Below are positions 14,914-22,813 of a stretch of DNA of 64,000 nucleotides, one piece after another. Both the position numbers and the translations under genes were made by a program. The notes below the pieces were generated by a model. That model was not told where the DNA came from. It saw only the letters and a program-made list of their open reading frames with translations, and did not search any database. The stretch is taken from positions 1-64,000 of IMG/VR virus record IMGVR_UViG_3300046787_000352. One strand, 5' to 3'. Every line of letters begins with the position of its first letter. Within the stretch, counting starts at the first letter, position 1. This DNA comes from a virus.

Positions 14914-15789
14914 TTAAAAATTAAACTTGCTCAGCAGTGCATCGACTGCCTTCTTGGTGTCCTGACGGACGGCTTCGTTCTTGCGCAACTCCTGCGGTGT
15001 GATGCCCACCAGCAGCTCGGACAGTTCACTGCGCGCTGTCTCTAGTTCTTTGTCGCCCGTCACGTTCAACGCACGGGTCATGTCGCACAGCTCGATCGCA
15101 CCAACCACCAACGTGTCATGGAATCGGCGTTGCTTAGCTTCACCACCCACGTAGTCGGTCGTCAGTCGGTCGGACATGCGCTTCAAGTGCTCACCAAGAC
15201 GGCGGCGAATGTCTGCCATGGCAGCATCAACACGCTCAGCGGCCAGCTCCTCTAGTTTGGCCTTCAACTCGGCCTGTGCTTCGTTGCCCACGTCTACACG
15301 GAAGTCACCAGCAGTAGGCACAGGCATGTAGTTGAGACGGAAAGAGAACTTACGTGCGATCTCGTTGGCCGTGGGGTATTCGTCGCGCTTGAACATGTCA
15401 CCCAACGCCATAGCCTGAGCCGTGATTAGTGTGGGGTAGATGTTCAAGAACTCCGCGACTAGGCGCTCGAACTCCTCCTCGAACTGCGACATGCGCTCAG
15501 CGAAGGCCATGAAGTTGGTGGTCGGCAACAAACGCAAGCCAGAGTCAGACCATGGCAACGTGTTGTCATACACATAGGTACGTGCACGATTGACCATAGA
15601 TTGAATTGTCTCCAACTCATTGCGGCCAGCTAGTAGTGACTTGTTCACACGCGCTGCGTCTTTGGCTTGTGCGTTCTTTGACGACACGATCTCGTCAGTG
15701 GCTCCCTTGTCTAGCTTGCGTGCTGTCCACACAGAAGCGTTGAACTCGGCGAGCATTGCGCAGGTTGATATGTTGTACGTTGGTGTCAT
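14914..15789 (-). CDS. DUF3150-like protein (MoxR/VWA partner, 291 aa)
   Basis: N-terminal VWTARKLDK, middle coiled helices with FLNIYPTLITAQAMALGDMF, then KFSFRLNYMPVPTAGDFRVD, and a long helical C-terminus. From memory this pattern fits DUF3150, a phage and bacterial family found next to MoxR-type AAA+ and von Willebrand A proteins. Here such a pair lies 1.3 kb upstream in the same operon. It may be the third component or substrate adaptor of that machine. ATG 15789 with GGAGAAAC upstream. The family match could not be searched. Confidence 0.6.
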   Translation of the reverse strand: MTPTYNISTCAMLAEFNASVWTARKLDKGATDEIVSSKNAQAKDAARVNKSLLAGRNELETIQSMVNRARTYVYDNTLPWSDSGLRLLPTTNFMAFAERMSQFEEEFERLVAEFLNIYPTLITAQAMALGDMFKRDEYPTANEIARKFSFRLNYMPVPTAGDFRVDVGNEAQAELKAKLEELAAERVDAAMADIRRRLGEHLKRMSDRLTTDYVGGEAKQRRFHDTLVVGAIELCDMTRALNVTGDKELETARSELSELLVGITPQELRKNEAVRQDTKKAVDALLSKFNF

Positions 15790-16055
15790 TTTGTTTCTCC
15801 TTGGTTAATTAATTCGTCAGCGTACCGCATACGGCACACGTCCAACAATGTGTCCATTGTTTGTTGCATGGTTTCTGTGGGTGCGTGATGGTCGAACACG
15901 ACACGACACACACTCCAGTGAGCTTGCATACGTGCGGCTTTGCATTTCACCACGCACACGTGAGACCCAATCCTTGTTGGCACCCAATAGAAACCACGTT
16001 CATCTAGGTCGATCATGGTTGGTTCCCAATACCAACTGATCTTCGGCTCAGTCAT
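15786..16055 (-). CDS. Hypothetical protein, LCxxRY paralogue 1 (89 aa)
   Basis: ATG 16055; a TTG extension to 16073 is less likely. The C-terminus TMDTLLDVCRMRYADELINQ matches the ends of three nearby proteins (LL-x-L-C-E-x-R-Y). The first part is beta-rich with Trp/His (ISWYWEPTMIDLDERGFYW). Function unknown. Confidence 0.65.
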   Translation of the reverse strand: MTEPKISWYWEPTMIDLDERGFYWVPTRIGSHVCVVKCKAARMQAHWSVCRVVFDHHAPTETMQQTMDTLLDVCRMRYADELINQGETK

Positions 16056-16407
16056 CTTTGTACCTTGATGCAAGCAGCACGCTCATGATTTGCTCAGGCT
16101 TGGTGGCTTCTACTTTATTAAGCAGTCGTTTAATCCACCTGTGAATTGCCTCGCGGTCCTTCTTGTTGAGTGCGTTCTCCTTGTCCTCGTCTTTCATGTG
16201 CACGTGCGGTACGCGATACACCTTGCAGAACCTAGCGGACTCACCAATCCACAACTCAATACCTGATCGCTCGTGCTTGAGTGTGTAGGTTTCTTTAATC
16301 CACGTGTCCGTCATCAGTGCATCACGTAGCTCAAGACCAAGCGCAGACATGCCACGCGTCTCACGCCACCACCGAAACCTCACGTAAAGCTCACGCAGTT
16401 TTTTCAT
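16048..16407 (-). CDS. Hypothetical basic protein (119 aa)
   Basis: I chose ATG 16407 because GGGAGAAGC lies just upstream; the in-frame extension to 16446 overlaps the neighbour. Basic and Arg-rich N-terminus (KKLRELYVRFRWWRETRG), helical C-terminus. No family recognised. Confidence 0.65.
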   Translation of the reverse strand: MKKLRELYVRFRWWRETRGMSALGLELRDALMTDTWIKETYTLKHERSGIELWIGESARFCKVYRVPHVHMKDEDKENALNKKDREAIHRWIKRLLNKVEATKPEQIMSVLLASRYKDD

Positions 16408-16624
16408 TTGCTTCTCCCGAAAAAGATTGTTGATAGTGAATTTCACAGAGAGTGCGCACGTTGGCTAAGTCCTCCGCATCGTTGGTTCCGTCGAGAGTGA
16501 ACCAAGCTAAGTGCCACGTGTGAATACAGGCGTACCCTTTGCGCGGGTATGGCCGCACAACACAATAGCCTTTGAAGTCCCACTCCACCTTTCTGTCCTG
16601 CATAAACATGATCTCTTGAATCAC
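16391..16624 (-). CDS. Hypothetical protein, LCxxRY paralogue 2 (77 aa)
   Basis: GTG start (16624) within GTGA, overlapping the upstream stop. Its C-terminus EDLANVRTLCEIHYQQS aligns with paralogue 1; the front is a beta sheet with aromatic residues (WDFKGYCVVRPY). Function unknown. Confidence 0.65.
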   Translation of the reverse strand: MIQEIMFMQDRKVEWDFKGYCVVRPYPRKGYACIHTWHLAWFTLDGTNDAEDLANVRTLCEIHYQQSFSGEANEKTA

Positions 16625-16845
16625 AGCGATGCCTCCCAGTTAGCGTGGCGTAGCTCAAGCATGGTGACCACAGTTTGACCTACTCGCACCTTCTCGTCAG
16701 GCGTGTACCTGCTAGGCGTAATCACCTGTGCAACCGTGTAGTCCATCTTGTCCCTCACATGAGCACCAGAACCCGTCACAATAATTTTGAACGGTGGAAC
16801 CCAATGCTCAACGCTACTGAACTCGTATATTGCTACGTCATCCAT
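16621..16845 (-). CDS. Hypothetical protein, LCxxRY paralogue 3 (74 aa)
   Basis: ATG 16845 with AGGAGAATC upstream is preferred over the longer frame. The end GQTVVTMLELRHANWEASL is a diverged form of the shared helix. Front part beta-rich (FKIIVTGSGAHVRDKMDYTV). Function unknown. Confidence 0.6.
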   Translation of the reverse strand: MDDVAIYEFSSVEHWVPPFKIIVTGSGAHVRDKMDYTVAQVITPSRYTPDEKVRVGQTVVTMLELRHANWEASL

Positions 16846-17113
16846 TTGGATTCTCCTGTGCATAGCGCTGTTCACACAACGCCAGTAGTGATTCGCCTAC
16901 GGCTTCTTTGTCCTTGGGGTGCACGTACCATGCACGCACGTTCCACCATTCTGTATTGGCGCCTCGGTTGGAGTACACATACACGTCGAACAAACTGGTG
17001 TTGATGTTGAACTCATACTCAACTGTGAAGGGAGGGCGCGACCATGACTCACCATCAGCGCTACCATCGGCAGACAGGTCGTCCCACTCCCACTCGATAA
17101 GCACCTCGCTCAT
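16838..17113 (-). CDS. Hypothetical protein, LCxxRY paralogue 4 (91 aa)
   Basis: Starts at ATG 17113, overlapping the stop of the VWA gene (ATGA). Shared end: GESLLALCEQRYAQENPNG; front has FTVEYEFNINTSLFDVYVYS. Translated with the VWA gene, so it might modulate that machine. Function unknown. Confidence 0.65.
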   Translation of the reverse strand: MSEVLIEWEWDDLSADGSADGESWSRPPFTVEYEFNINTSLFDVYVYSNRGANTEWWNVRAWYVHPKDKEAVGESLLALCEQRYAQENPNG

Positions 17114-18357
17114 GGCTTGATGCGCACAACCTTGCCCGTGTGCGGTACGAAGTCATCGTTATCTACAACGCCGAACAACACGGGGAGCTTGGGCACCTCA
17201 TAGTCGCTCTCGATGTAGCCGTCAGTCAGATAGATCACGCACTTAGGTGTGAGCTTCTTCTTGGCAATGTACTTAGCAACACACGACACGGTGGTGCCGC
17301 CGCCACCCTTGGGTGACATGAGCGTAGCGATCTGGTCGTACTGGTCAGGCTTGAACTCCTGATCGCCGCACACGGATGTGTCCCACCACAACACACGCAC
17401 ACCCTCGGGACGCACACTGCTACAGATACGTGCGATCTCACCGAAGATGGTCGAGTAGTACGGGTGCATAGAGCCTGACGTGTCACACGCAATCACGATC
17501 TCACCGATCGTCTCAGTGAAGTGCGAAGGCATGATGAAGCCTGACGCAAGCAAGCGTTTGTTGGGAGGGCAGAAGCGCGACTGCTCGTCACCTTGGCACA
17601 CACTCGACAAGAAGTCACGCAGCGCATCCTGCCAGTTAGTCGCACGCTCAGCGGCCAGCTCGAAGATGTCACGACCACCAGCACCATTGCCGCGTAGCTT
17701 CTGTGCAAGCAGGGCACCTTGATGGTTGGCATCGTCAATGTCCTTAGAGAGTTTGTTGATCTCTTGCTCGGTCATCTCCTTGTCGTCATCCTCAGCATCG
17801 CCGTGCATGTGCTCGTCGAGACACTTGCCTAGCATCTCCTCCAATGCCTTCTGCATAGCGTCAGCATCTTTCTTCATCTGCTCAGGGTCTTGGCCGTTGG
17901 CCTTCATGTCGTCAACCAAAGACTTGAGCACCTGCGGAAAGGACATGCCCTTGTACTTGGGGTCAACCAATGGGGGCACAGCAGTAGGACGGTCAACAAA
18001 GTTGAGCGCAGGGTCAAGCTCCTCGATCAAGCCGTTCACCACGTAGTCCATAGCCACGTTACACAGTGGGCCACCGAAGCGATCTTCTAGTGGGCGGTAT
18101 GCGATGCAGTGCTTGAGTGCAACGTGGAAGTTCTCATGCAACACGAGGTAGCGCAGTTGCTTGCGCGTCATGTCCTTGATGAAGTCAGCACCGTAGTACT
18201 TGTTCTTGCCGTCAGTGCCAGCAGTAGGCAGGTCATCCTTAACGTCAGACTTACCCATACAGATGATGCCAGACAGTAGTGCGAAATCTTTGTTACGCAT
18301 ACAGTCGATGTTGACCGCCTCGACGCGGCGGTGTAGTGTCATTTTCTCGAAGCTCAT
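17110..18357 (-). CDS. Metallopeptidase-like / von Willebrand A protein
   Basis: 415 aa in two parts. The N-terminal domain has LVLHENFHVALKH (H74, E75, H78) and CNVAMDYVVN (D104), as in the putative metallopeptidase (DUF2201-like) domains fused to VWA. An acidic linker (about 185-215) follows. The C-terminal VWA domain has a complete MIDAS: D292-T-S294-G-S296, T355/T356 and D379 in YLTDG. It lies directly downstream of the MoxR-type ATPase, as in bacterial MoxR/VWA pairs (e.g. RavA-ViaA, CobS-CobT), which remodel or insert metal into target proteins. ATG 18357 with GGAGAAAC upstream. Confidence 0.85.
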   Translation of the reverse strand: MSFEKMTLHRRVEAVNIDCMRNKDFALLSGIICMGKSDVKDDLPTAGTDGKNKYYGADFIKDMTRKQLRYLVLHENFHVALKHCIAYRPLEDRFGGPLCNVAMDYVVNGLIEELDPALNFVDRPTAVPPLVDPKYKGMSFPQVLKSLVDDMKANGQDPEQMKKDADAMQKALEEMLGKCLDEHMHGDAEDDDKEMTEQEINKLSKDIDDANHQGALLAQKLRGNGAGGRDIFELAAERATNWQDALRDFLSSVCQGDEQSRFCPPNKRLLASGFIMPSHFTETIGEIVIACDTSGSMHPYYSTIFGEIARICSSVRPEGVRVLWWDTSVCGDQEFKPDQYDQIATLMSPKGGGGTTVSCVAKYIAKKKLTPKCVIYLTDGYIESDYEVPKLPVLFGVVDNDDFVPHTGKVVRIKP

Positions 18358-18373
18358 TTTGTTTCTCCTAGAT

Positions 18374-18387
18374 GGGGCCGAAGCCCC
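18374..18387 (-). terminator. GGGGC-TTCG-GCCCC stem-loop between ATPase and VWA genes
   Basis: Same 14-base hairpin as at 1263 and 35445, in the 35-nt gap between the MoxR and VWA genes. No T-run follows. It could reduce read-through or protect the upstream mRNA so that ATPase is made in excess of VWA. Confidence 0.5.
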
Positions 18388-18392
18388 GTTGA

Positions 18393-19517
18393 TTACTTAG
18401 TGTTGAACAGGTCACGATGCGCGGCCAGCATCTTGGCAAACTCGCTCAGTGTCACGAACAGAGACAAGCGTTGGCTGTTGGCCAACGTATTGCAGAACAG
18501 TGACTGCATCTCGGTACGCATACGCAACACGTACTTGACCACAGCCTCGGCCTCGGCACGATTCTCCACACGTGTGATGAACTGATACACCTGCAACAAC
18601 TGCGCCGTAGGGTTGTCAGACAGCGCCGCCTTATCAGGTGCGGCAACCACTGACTCGAACGATGCAATGTCACGACCGAAGCGAATGAACGCACCCATGG
18701 CCTCGGCTGTCGCCTCGCCTACTGCACCGACCAACGCTGTCTCCATCGTGTCGTCGTCAACGATACCGTCACAGGCAGTGATGATGTCAGACGCTGCGTG
18801 CAATGAGCGAGGTGATGCGTATGCCAGTTGCATAGAGCGAGGGTTGAAGATGTAGCCGTTGTCCTTGTCTTGCTTCTTACCCTCGTGCTTGCCGCCCTTC
18901 TCGTAGTCGAGGAAAGAATCCATGACGTTGCTATGTTGTGACACGAAGGTGATGACCTTCTCGTTGAGGCCACGGTCGATCGCCCAGCTAATCCACTCGT
19001 CAGCCGAAGGCTTACGCATCTTGACGAACACCAGACGGTTACGCAAGTGAGCCTGAATCGAATCGCCTAGACCCTCGGTGCTCAGGTTGGTAGCGCAGAA
19101 CACAACGCTACCCTCGGGCAGATGGTAGTTACCAACGCGACGCTCATAGATGATCGGAGCCAGCACGTTCTTGATGAACTGCGGAGCCTTAGCGATCTCG
19201 TCCAAGAAGATCAACACAGGCTTGGCACCATTGACACCTAGCTGATTGGTCTTGGTCACACCGAAGCGCTCGTTAGGCAACTCACGTGACACACCGTTCT
19301 CACGATCGAGGTCGGGCATCCACACGCTACCGTCAGACAGTTGGGTACAGTCGATTGGGTCAACGGCAATGTGATTGGCAAACTGTGGCATCTTCTTGAT
19401 GGCATGGAACAGGCCAGTCTTACCGATACCGTTTTCGCCCTCGACTATTACTGTGCGCTTGTCACCGATAGCGGCCACGAGGTTAGACACTTGAGAGAAT
19501 GAGAGAAAGTTACGCAT
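18393..19517 (-). CDS. MoxR-type AAA+ ATPase (374 aa)
   Basis: Walker A GENGIGKT (27-34), Walker B VLIFLDE (101-107), sensor 1 in FCATN (N144) and arginine fingers in AHLRNRLVF (R159, R161), plus the MoxR-style loop between Walker B and sensor 1. MoxR ATPases act with VWA proteins as chaperones or metal-insertase motors. Promoter at 19577-19606 and a hairpin leader are directly upstream, so it is the first gene of its own unit. ATG 19517 with AGGAAATC upstream. The ATPase assignment is firm; the substrate is unknown. Confidence 0.9.
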   Translation of the reverse strand: MRNFLSFSQVSNLVAAIGDKRTVIVEGENGIGKTGLFHAIKKMPQFANHIAVDPIDCTQLSDGSVWMPDLDRENGVSRELPNERFGVTKTNQLGVNGAKPVLIFLDEIAKAPQFIKNVLAPIIYERRVGNYHLPEGSVVFCATNLSTEGLGDSIQAHLRNRLVFVKMRKPSADEWISWAIDRGLNEKVITFVSQHSNVMDSFLDYEKGGKHEGKKQDKDNGYIFNPRSMQLAYASPRSLHAASDIITACDGIVDDDTMETALVGAVGEATAEAMGAFIRFGRDIASFESVVAAPDKAALSDNPTAQLLQVYQFITRVENRAEAEAVVKYVLRMRTEMQSLFCNTLANSQRLSLFVTLSEFAKMLAAHRDLFNTK

Positions 19518-19547
19518 GATGATTTCCTAGAAAGTTAAAAGTTGTTT

Positions 19548-19566
19548 GCCACTGAACCGCAGTGGC
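19548..19566 (-). promoter_or_regulatory. Leader hairpin (possible pseudoknot) of the MoxR gene
   Basis: On the transcript: GCCACTG-CGGTT-CAGTGGC, a perfect 7-bp stem about 30 nt before the start codon. CACCGTG lies directly 5' of the stem, and its ACCG can pair with the loop CGGT, giving an H-type pseudoknot. A second copy with two compensated base changes sits at 23726-23744. Could be a translational control site. Confidence 0.55.
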
Positions 19567-19576
19567 CACGGTGTTG

Positions 19577-19606
19577 ATTATATCAGAGTTGTCAAAGACT
19601 TGACAA
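19577..19606 (-). promoter_or_regulatory. Sigma70-type promoter with overlapping operator for the MoxR/VWA unit
   Basis: On the minus strand, TTGTCA (19606-19601) and TATAAT (19582-19577) are 18 bp apart, a near-consensus promoter pointing at the ATPase gene. A perfect 7-bp inverted repeat TTGTCAA-N4-TTGACAA (19589-19606) covers the -35 box, which is where a repressor would bind. The best promoter seen in the left arm. Confidence 0.7.
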
Positions 19607-19610
19607 CACG

Positions 19611-20624
19611 TCATGGATAGGTAGTGATGTTGCTACGAGGCAACACATCGGCGAACTGAGGTAGCTCGACGGCTTCGGACTGACCGCACAGTGTGGTATG
19701 GCGCTTGATGGTTTCCCACAAACGTGCCTCCAATTCTTTCTCAGTAATACGTTGCTCTAACTCACTGGGTGTGGTCTGCACTGCACCCGTAGCCACATAG
19801 CCCCGACCGCTAACCCAGTTGTGCAGATCGCGGTGTTGTTTGAGTTTGCCTTCGTTGTGCGCACGATGCGTAGCCATTGACGCGTATACCTTCGGTGCAG
19901 TGATACGTAAGAACGAATCAAGCACTGTCTGATTGAAGTCACCATTGACCAAGCTCTGCATAGCGTAGCGCTCGGCTGTGTCTGGTGTCGCCTCGTTGTG
20001 GAACGCATACATGTAGCTTGGGGAGATGGTTTCCTCACGCTCATAGTCAGGCAGCTTCATCGCCGCCATGAACAGGATAGCCTGCAACGATTGCTTCACA
20101 TCCTTGCGGTGTTGTTTGTCTTCGGCGCTCGACTTGCGTGTGTAGTGGCGTGTGTGACTTGATGCCTTCACATCCAACACGTAGTCATCGAACCACATGT
20201 CAACACAGAACTGCTCACCCTTGTCTGTGATGCTGTTGCGTACGTGTACTGGCACGATCGCTGTGTACTCCATACCCTCGAACACTGCTTGCGTCTCGAA
20301 GCGGCGACCATACCGAAGCACTGACCAACGATACTGATTCGACAAGTTGGTGTTGCTACCGTTTAGTAGTACGCGGCGGCGTGAGCCCTCTGGTTTGTAG
20401 TAGCGTGCCATGGGTGTGCGATACAACATGAGGTCATACCACTCTTGCCCGTCAGCCTGTGTGTGGTGCTCGATGCGGTAGTGATGCAAGCGTGCGTTGC
20501 GTAGTGGCCGCTGGTTGTCTTGCCATGCCCTAGCACGTGGTGGCTTCTTGGTCTTGGCATAGTACGTCTGTGCAGCTTCGTAGCTGTCGATTAGTGGAAG
20601 TGATTGAACTGAATTGCTATACAT
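19611..20624 (-). CDS. Hypothetical conserved phage protein (337 aa)
   Basis: ATG 20624 with GGAGAAAAC upstream. Notable stretches: QFCVDMWFDDYVLDVKASSH, a D-V-K-A strand that could be part of a nuclease-like core, and a helical C-terminus. No confident family. It ends 4 nt before the MoxR promoter, so it belongs to the upstream transcript. Confidence 0.7.
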   Translation of the reverse strand: MYSNSVQSLPLIDSYEAAQTYYAKTKKPPRARAWQDNQRPLRNARLHHYRIEHHTQADGQEWYDLMLYRTPMARYYKPEGSRRRVLLNGSNTNLSNQYRWSVLRYGRRFETQAVFEGMEYTAIVPVHVRNSITDKGEQFCVDMWFDDYVLDVKASSHTRHYTRKSSAEDKQHRKDVKQSLQAILFMAAMKLPDYEREETISPSYMYAFHNEATPDTAERYAMQSLVNGDFNQTVLDSFLRITAPKVYASMATHRAHNEGKLKQHRDLHNWVSGRGYVATGAVQTTPSELEQRITEKELEARLWETIKRHTTLCGQSEAVELPQFADVLPRSNITTYP

Positions 20625-20640
20625 GGTTTTCTCCTAGGGT

Positions 20641-21003
20641 TTAAAAAGTTGTGTGCAGTTGGTGCGTTGCATGAATCATGTCGTACAACTCGTCTGCGTC
20701 ATTGCCGCCTGCTCTGTATTCTTCGGCTCCGTCTTCACCTATTGCTAGGAAACGGAAGCTGGCCTCGAATACTTCCTCGGCTTCGGACATGAGTTTGTAG
20801 TGCGAAGCTACATCGGGGTAGCTCTCATACCACTTCACATCGTCGATCTTGAACACGATGTACTTGTCTTCGTGGTCTCGTGTCTCGTTGATTGCCTGTG
20901 TCATCCACGCATCGTTCTTGTGCAGCACTACATCTCTGAATGTTGCACGCTCGTTTGCGTCTTTGAATTGAATGGCGTATGCCACGTCACTGCGGTAGCC
21001 CAT
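20641..21003 (-). CDS. MGYRSDV-type conserved phage protein (120 aa)
   Basis: Begins MGYRSDVAYAIQF, a start shared by many phage orphan proteins (recalled). Acidic, with Trp/Tyr-rich beta part DVKWYESYPDV. ATG 21003 with GGAGAAAAC upstream. Unknown function. Confidence 0.75.
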   Translation of the reverse strand: MGYRSDVAYAIQFKDANERATFRDVVLHKNDAWMTQAINETRDHEDKYIVFKIDDVKWYESYPDVASHYKLMSEAEEVFEASFRFLAIGEDGAEEYRAGGNDADELYDMIHATHQLHTTF

Positions 21004-21262
21004 CGGTTTTCTCCTTGGTTAGTTTGTTGATAAGTCTGCGCATACCGAACTGCTGATACACGATGTTCGATTTGGTTGCGGGTTTCTTCGGGTCTGCGAG
21101 TAGCAACCACATACCACTGCTAGGCCATGCTTCGTAGCGCAACCCGTTGTGGTCTATGCGAATGTGCTGACCGTTGTTGAACACCTCGTGGTCAATGCCA
21201 GCGATGGTGAGTAGTGTTGGGGTGCATTGCACCCACCAGTCTTTGGTTTCTTTTGCGTCCAT
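20987..21262 (-). CDS. Hypothetical protein (91 aa)
   Basis: Starts at ATG 21262, only 7 nt after the 19-bp palindrome at 21270-21288, with no clear Shine-Dalgarno sequence, so the palindrome lies in its translation-initiation region. The product has a small beta part (HIRIDHNGLRYEAWPS) and a basic C-terminal helix. Overlaps the next gene by 17 nt. Confidence 0.65.
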   Translation of the reverse strand: MDAKETKDWWVQCTPTLLTIAGIDHEVFNNGQHIRIDHNGLRYEAWPSSGMWLLLADPKKPATKSNIVYQQFGMRRLINKLTKEKTDGLPQ

Positions 21263-21269
21263 GTTTTGC

Positions 21270-21288
21270 GTGGGACACCGTGTCCCAC
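21270..21288. repeat. 19-bp palindrome GTGGGACA-N3-TGTCCCAC, copy 1
   Basis: Perfect 8-bp arms with a CCG spacer. It lies between the 21310 gene stop and the 21262 start, at the ribosome-binding position of the latter. See the five other copies at 23752, 24251, 25334, 25775 and 26101. Confidence 0.9.
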
Positions 21289-21309
21289 AGAAAGATGTTG
21301 ATAGTGAAG

Positions 21310-21969
21310 TCAGAGGGTGCGCCCATCCTCGTCAAACTCCCACTCGTTGTGCTCACACGCGTCAGCGATCTGCTCAGGCGAACACAACCACTCGTACTCC
21401 TCCTCTAGTTGCTTGTAACAGCGACGTGCATACTCACCCGCCTCGGTCTGCATCCACTCATGCAGTGAGCTGAGCAACCCATCTATGTCGATCTCACGCC
21501 CGATGTTCTCGACGTTCACACCTTTGAACATGCCGTGTGTTAGTACGTCAGGCTCGTCTACTGCGCGGTACGTGTAGTCCTCGGGTTCCTCTACCGTAGT
21601 GACATGGCCACGGTATTGGCGATTGCTCACGCTCACCCTATGCTGTACCCAGTCGTCGTCGATCAGGTCACGCAGTATTAGGTAGCGTGCATAGTCGGTG
21701 TGCTCAGGTGTGAGGTGTGCGTCAAGAAAGTCAGCGATACGTATTGACCCATTCCATGAGGCGTAGTCACCCTGTGAGTAGAAGCCTGAGAAATTTATCT
21801 CGTCAACGTCGAACCCTTTCTCTGGCCCCTGTGACTTTAGGTCGTCGATCGTGAACTCCCACCAGTCGTAGCCCATGCAGTCGTCGCAGTACCACTGGTG
21901 CACTCGCTCCTTGGCCTTCTCACTCAGCTCGTTGTACTTGTAAACAAGTTTCTCTATTACTCGTGGCAT
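21310..21969 (-). CDS. Hypothetical acidic phage protein (219 aa)
   Basis: ATG 21969 with GGAGGATTG upstream, better than the extension to 21996. Contains INFSGFYSQGDYASWNG, a segment I recall in a widespread phage family whose function is not known. Very acidic, rich in Tyr/Trp. Several coupled small genes precede it. Confidence 0.75.
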   Translation of the reverse strand: MPRVIEKLVYKYNELSEKAKERVHQWYCDDCMGYDWWEFTIDDLKSQGPEKGFDVDEINFSGFYSQGDYASWNGSIRIADFLDAHLTPEHTDYARYLILRDLIDDDWVQHRVSVSNRQYRGHVTTVEEPEDYTYRAVDEPDVLTHGMFKGVNVENIGREIDIDGLLSSLHEWMQTEAGEYARRCYKQLEEEYEWLCSPEQIADACEHNEWEFDEDGRTL

Positions 21970-21970
21970 A

Positions 21971-22033
21971 TCAATCCTCCAAAAATAAAAAGTCAATCAA
22001 TCGGCAAACCAAAACAAATGTGATGACGGTCAT
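21971..22033 (-). CDS. Possible 20-aa hydrophobic micro-protein
   Basis: AAGGAG lies 6-7 nt before ATG 22033, and the stop TGA (21973-21971) sits in the ribosome site of the 219-aa gene. The peptide MTVITFVLVCRLIDFLFLED is almost entirely hydrophobic. It could be a tiny membrane peptide or just a coupling leader. Too short to judge by sequence alone. Confidence 0.35.
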   Translation of the reverse strand: MTVITFVLVCRLIDFLFLED

Positions 22034-22285
22034 TCATATCTCCTTGTTGTGCCAAGGTGGTGCCATCATCATGTACCCATGGTCAGGGTATCGCTCACAC
22101 AAAATCTTGCGGAGGTCGTTGTACTTCTGCATCACCTCGGTGTACTTGAGGTGAAGCTCCCACACCTGTTCAGGTGTCGCATCGGGGTGGCGCATTAGCT
22201 TGAGCACACTAATGCCAATCCCCTTGTGGTGTGCAACGAATTGCACCCACATCGTTCGCAGCTCTTTGCTTGGTAGCTTACTCAT
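22034..22285 (-). CDS. Hypothetical protein (83 aa)
   Basis: Helical and basic N-terminal half, with VWELHLKYTEVMQKYNDLRK and a Met-rich end. ATG 22285 overlaps the stop of the 51-aa gene, so initiation is probably by coupling. No family. Confidence 0.65.
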   Translation of the reverse strand: MSKLPSKELRTMWVQFVAHHKGIGISVLKLMRHPDATPEQVWELHLKYTEVMQKYNDLRKILCERYPDHGYMMMAPPWHNKEI

Positions 22286-22433
22286 AGTGGCGTAGCGTTA
22301 TCTTGTGCGCCCACTCACGGCCATGGTCATAGGCCCGCATCAAGCCCCAGTCTGCGTACCACGTGGTGTAGTGCGAACGGAACTCCCACACCCCATTGAT
22401 GAAGGCGCGTAGTTTGTAAAGTTTGTATGTCAT
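22278..22433 (-). CDS. Hypothetical protein (51 aa)
   Basis: Starts at ATG 22433 (ATGA overlap with the upstream stop) and ends overlapping the next gene. Aromatic and Arg-rich: YKLYKLRAFINGVWEFRSHY. GAGAGAG lies just upstream of the ATG. A compact small protein of unknown role. Confidence 0.7.
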   Translation of the reverse strand: MTYKLYKLRAFINGVWEFRSHYTTWYADWGLMRAYDHGREWAHKITLRHYE

Positions 22434-22813
22434 TGCTCTCTCTCCTTAAATTGTTTTGCTAGGTTATCTAGCTCGTTGATTACGAAGTCGAGGGACTTCC
22501 ATGTTGCATCGGCGAACGGGTCGTTATCCAATTCGTCGTAGTACACCTTGCTGTTAGGGCGCACGTCCATGTAGTGCGAACAGTCGAAGCCGAAGCACCA
22601 CACACCGTCACTCTCTGGGTCTGCATACGTCAGCCCACCATGCACATCTACCACGGCATCGTCATAATGTGCGCCGAAGTCAGGGTGTGTGCTTGGTAGG
22701 TAGATGTACCCGCACCACGAATCCATCACGGTGCGCCGTCTTGCAAGGCACACGAACCCGTGCGACTCAAACAAATGTTCGAGGGGTTCGCTTAGCCAAG
22801 GTTCGTTATTCAT
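22430..22813 (-). CDS. Hypothetical phage protein with VHGGLTYA motif (127 aa)
   Basis: Has DVHGGLTYADPESDGVWCFG, then FDCSHYMD, a pattern I recall in many phage and prophage orphan proteins. N-terminal HLFESHGFVCLARR relates it to the 24008 and 23730 proteins. ATG 22813. Function unknown. Confidence 0.75.
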   Translation of the reverse strand: MNNEPWLSEPLEHLFESHGFVCLARRRTVMDSWCGYIYLPSTHPDFGAHYDDAVVDVHGGLTYADPESDGVWCFGFDCSHYMDVRPNSKVYYDELDNDPFADATWKSLDFVINELDNLAKQFKEREQ

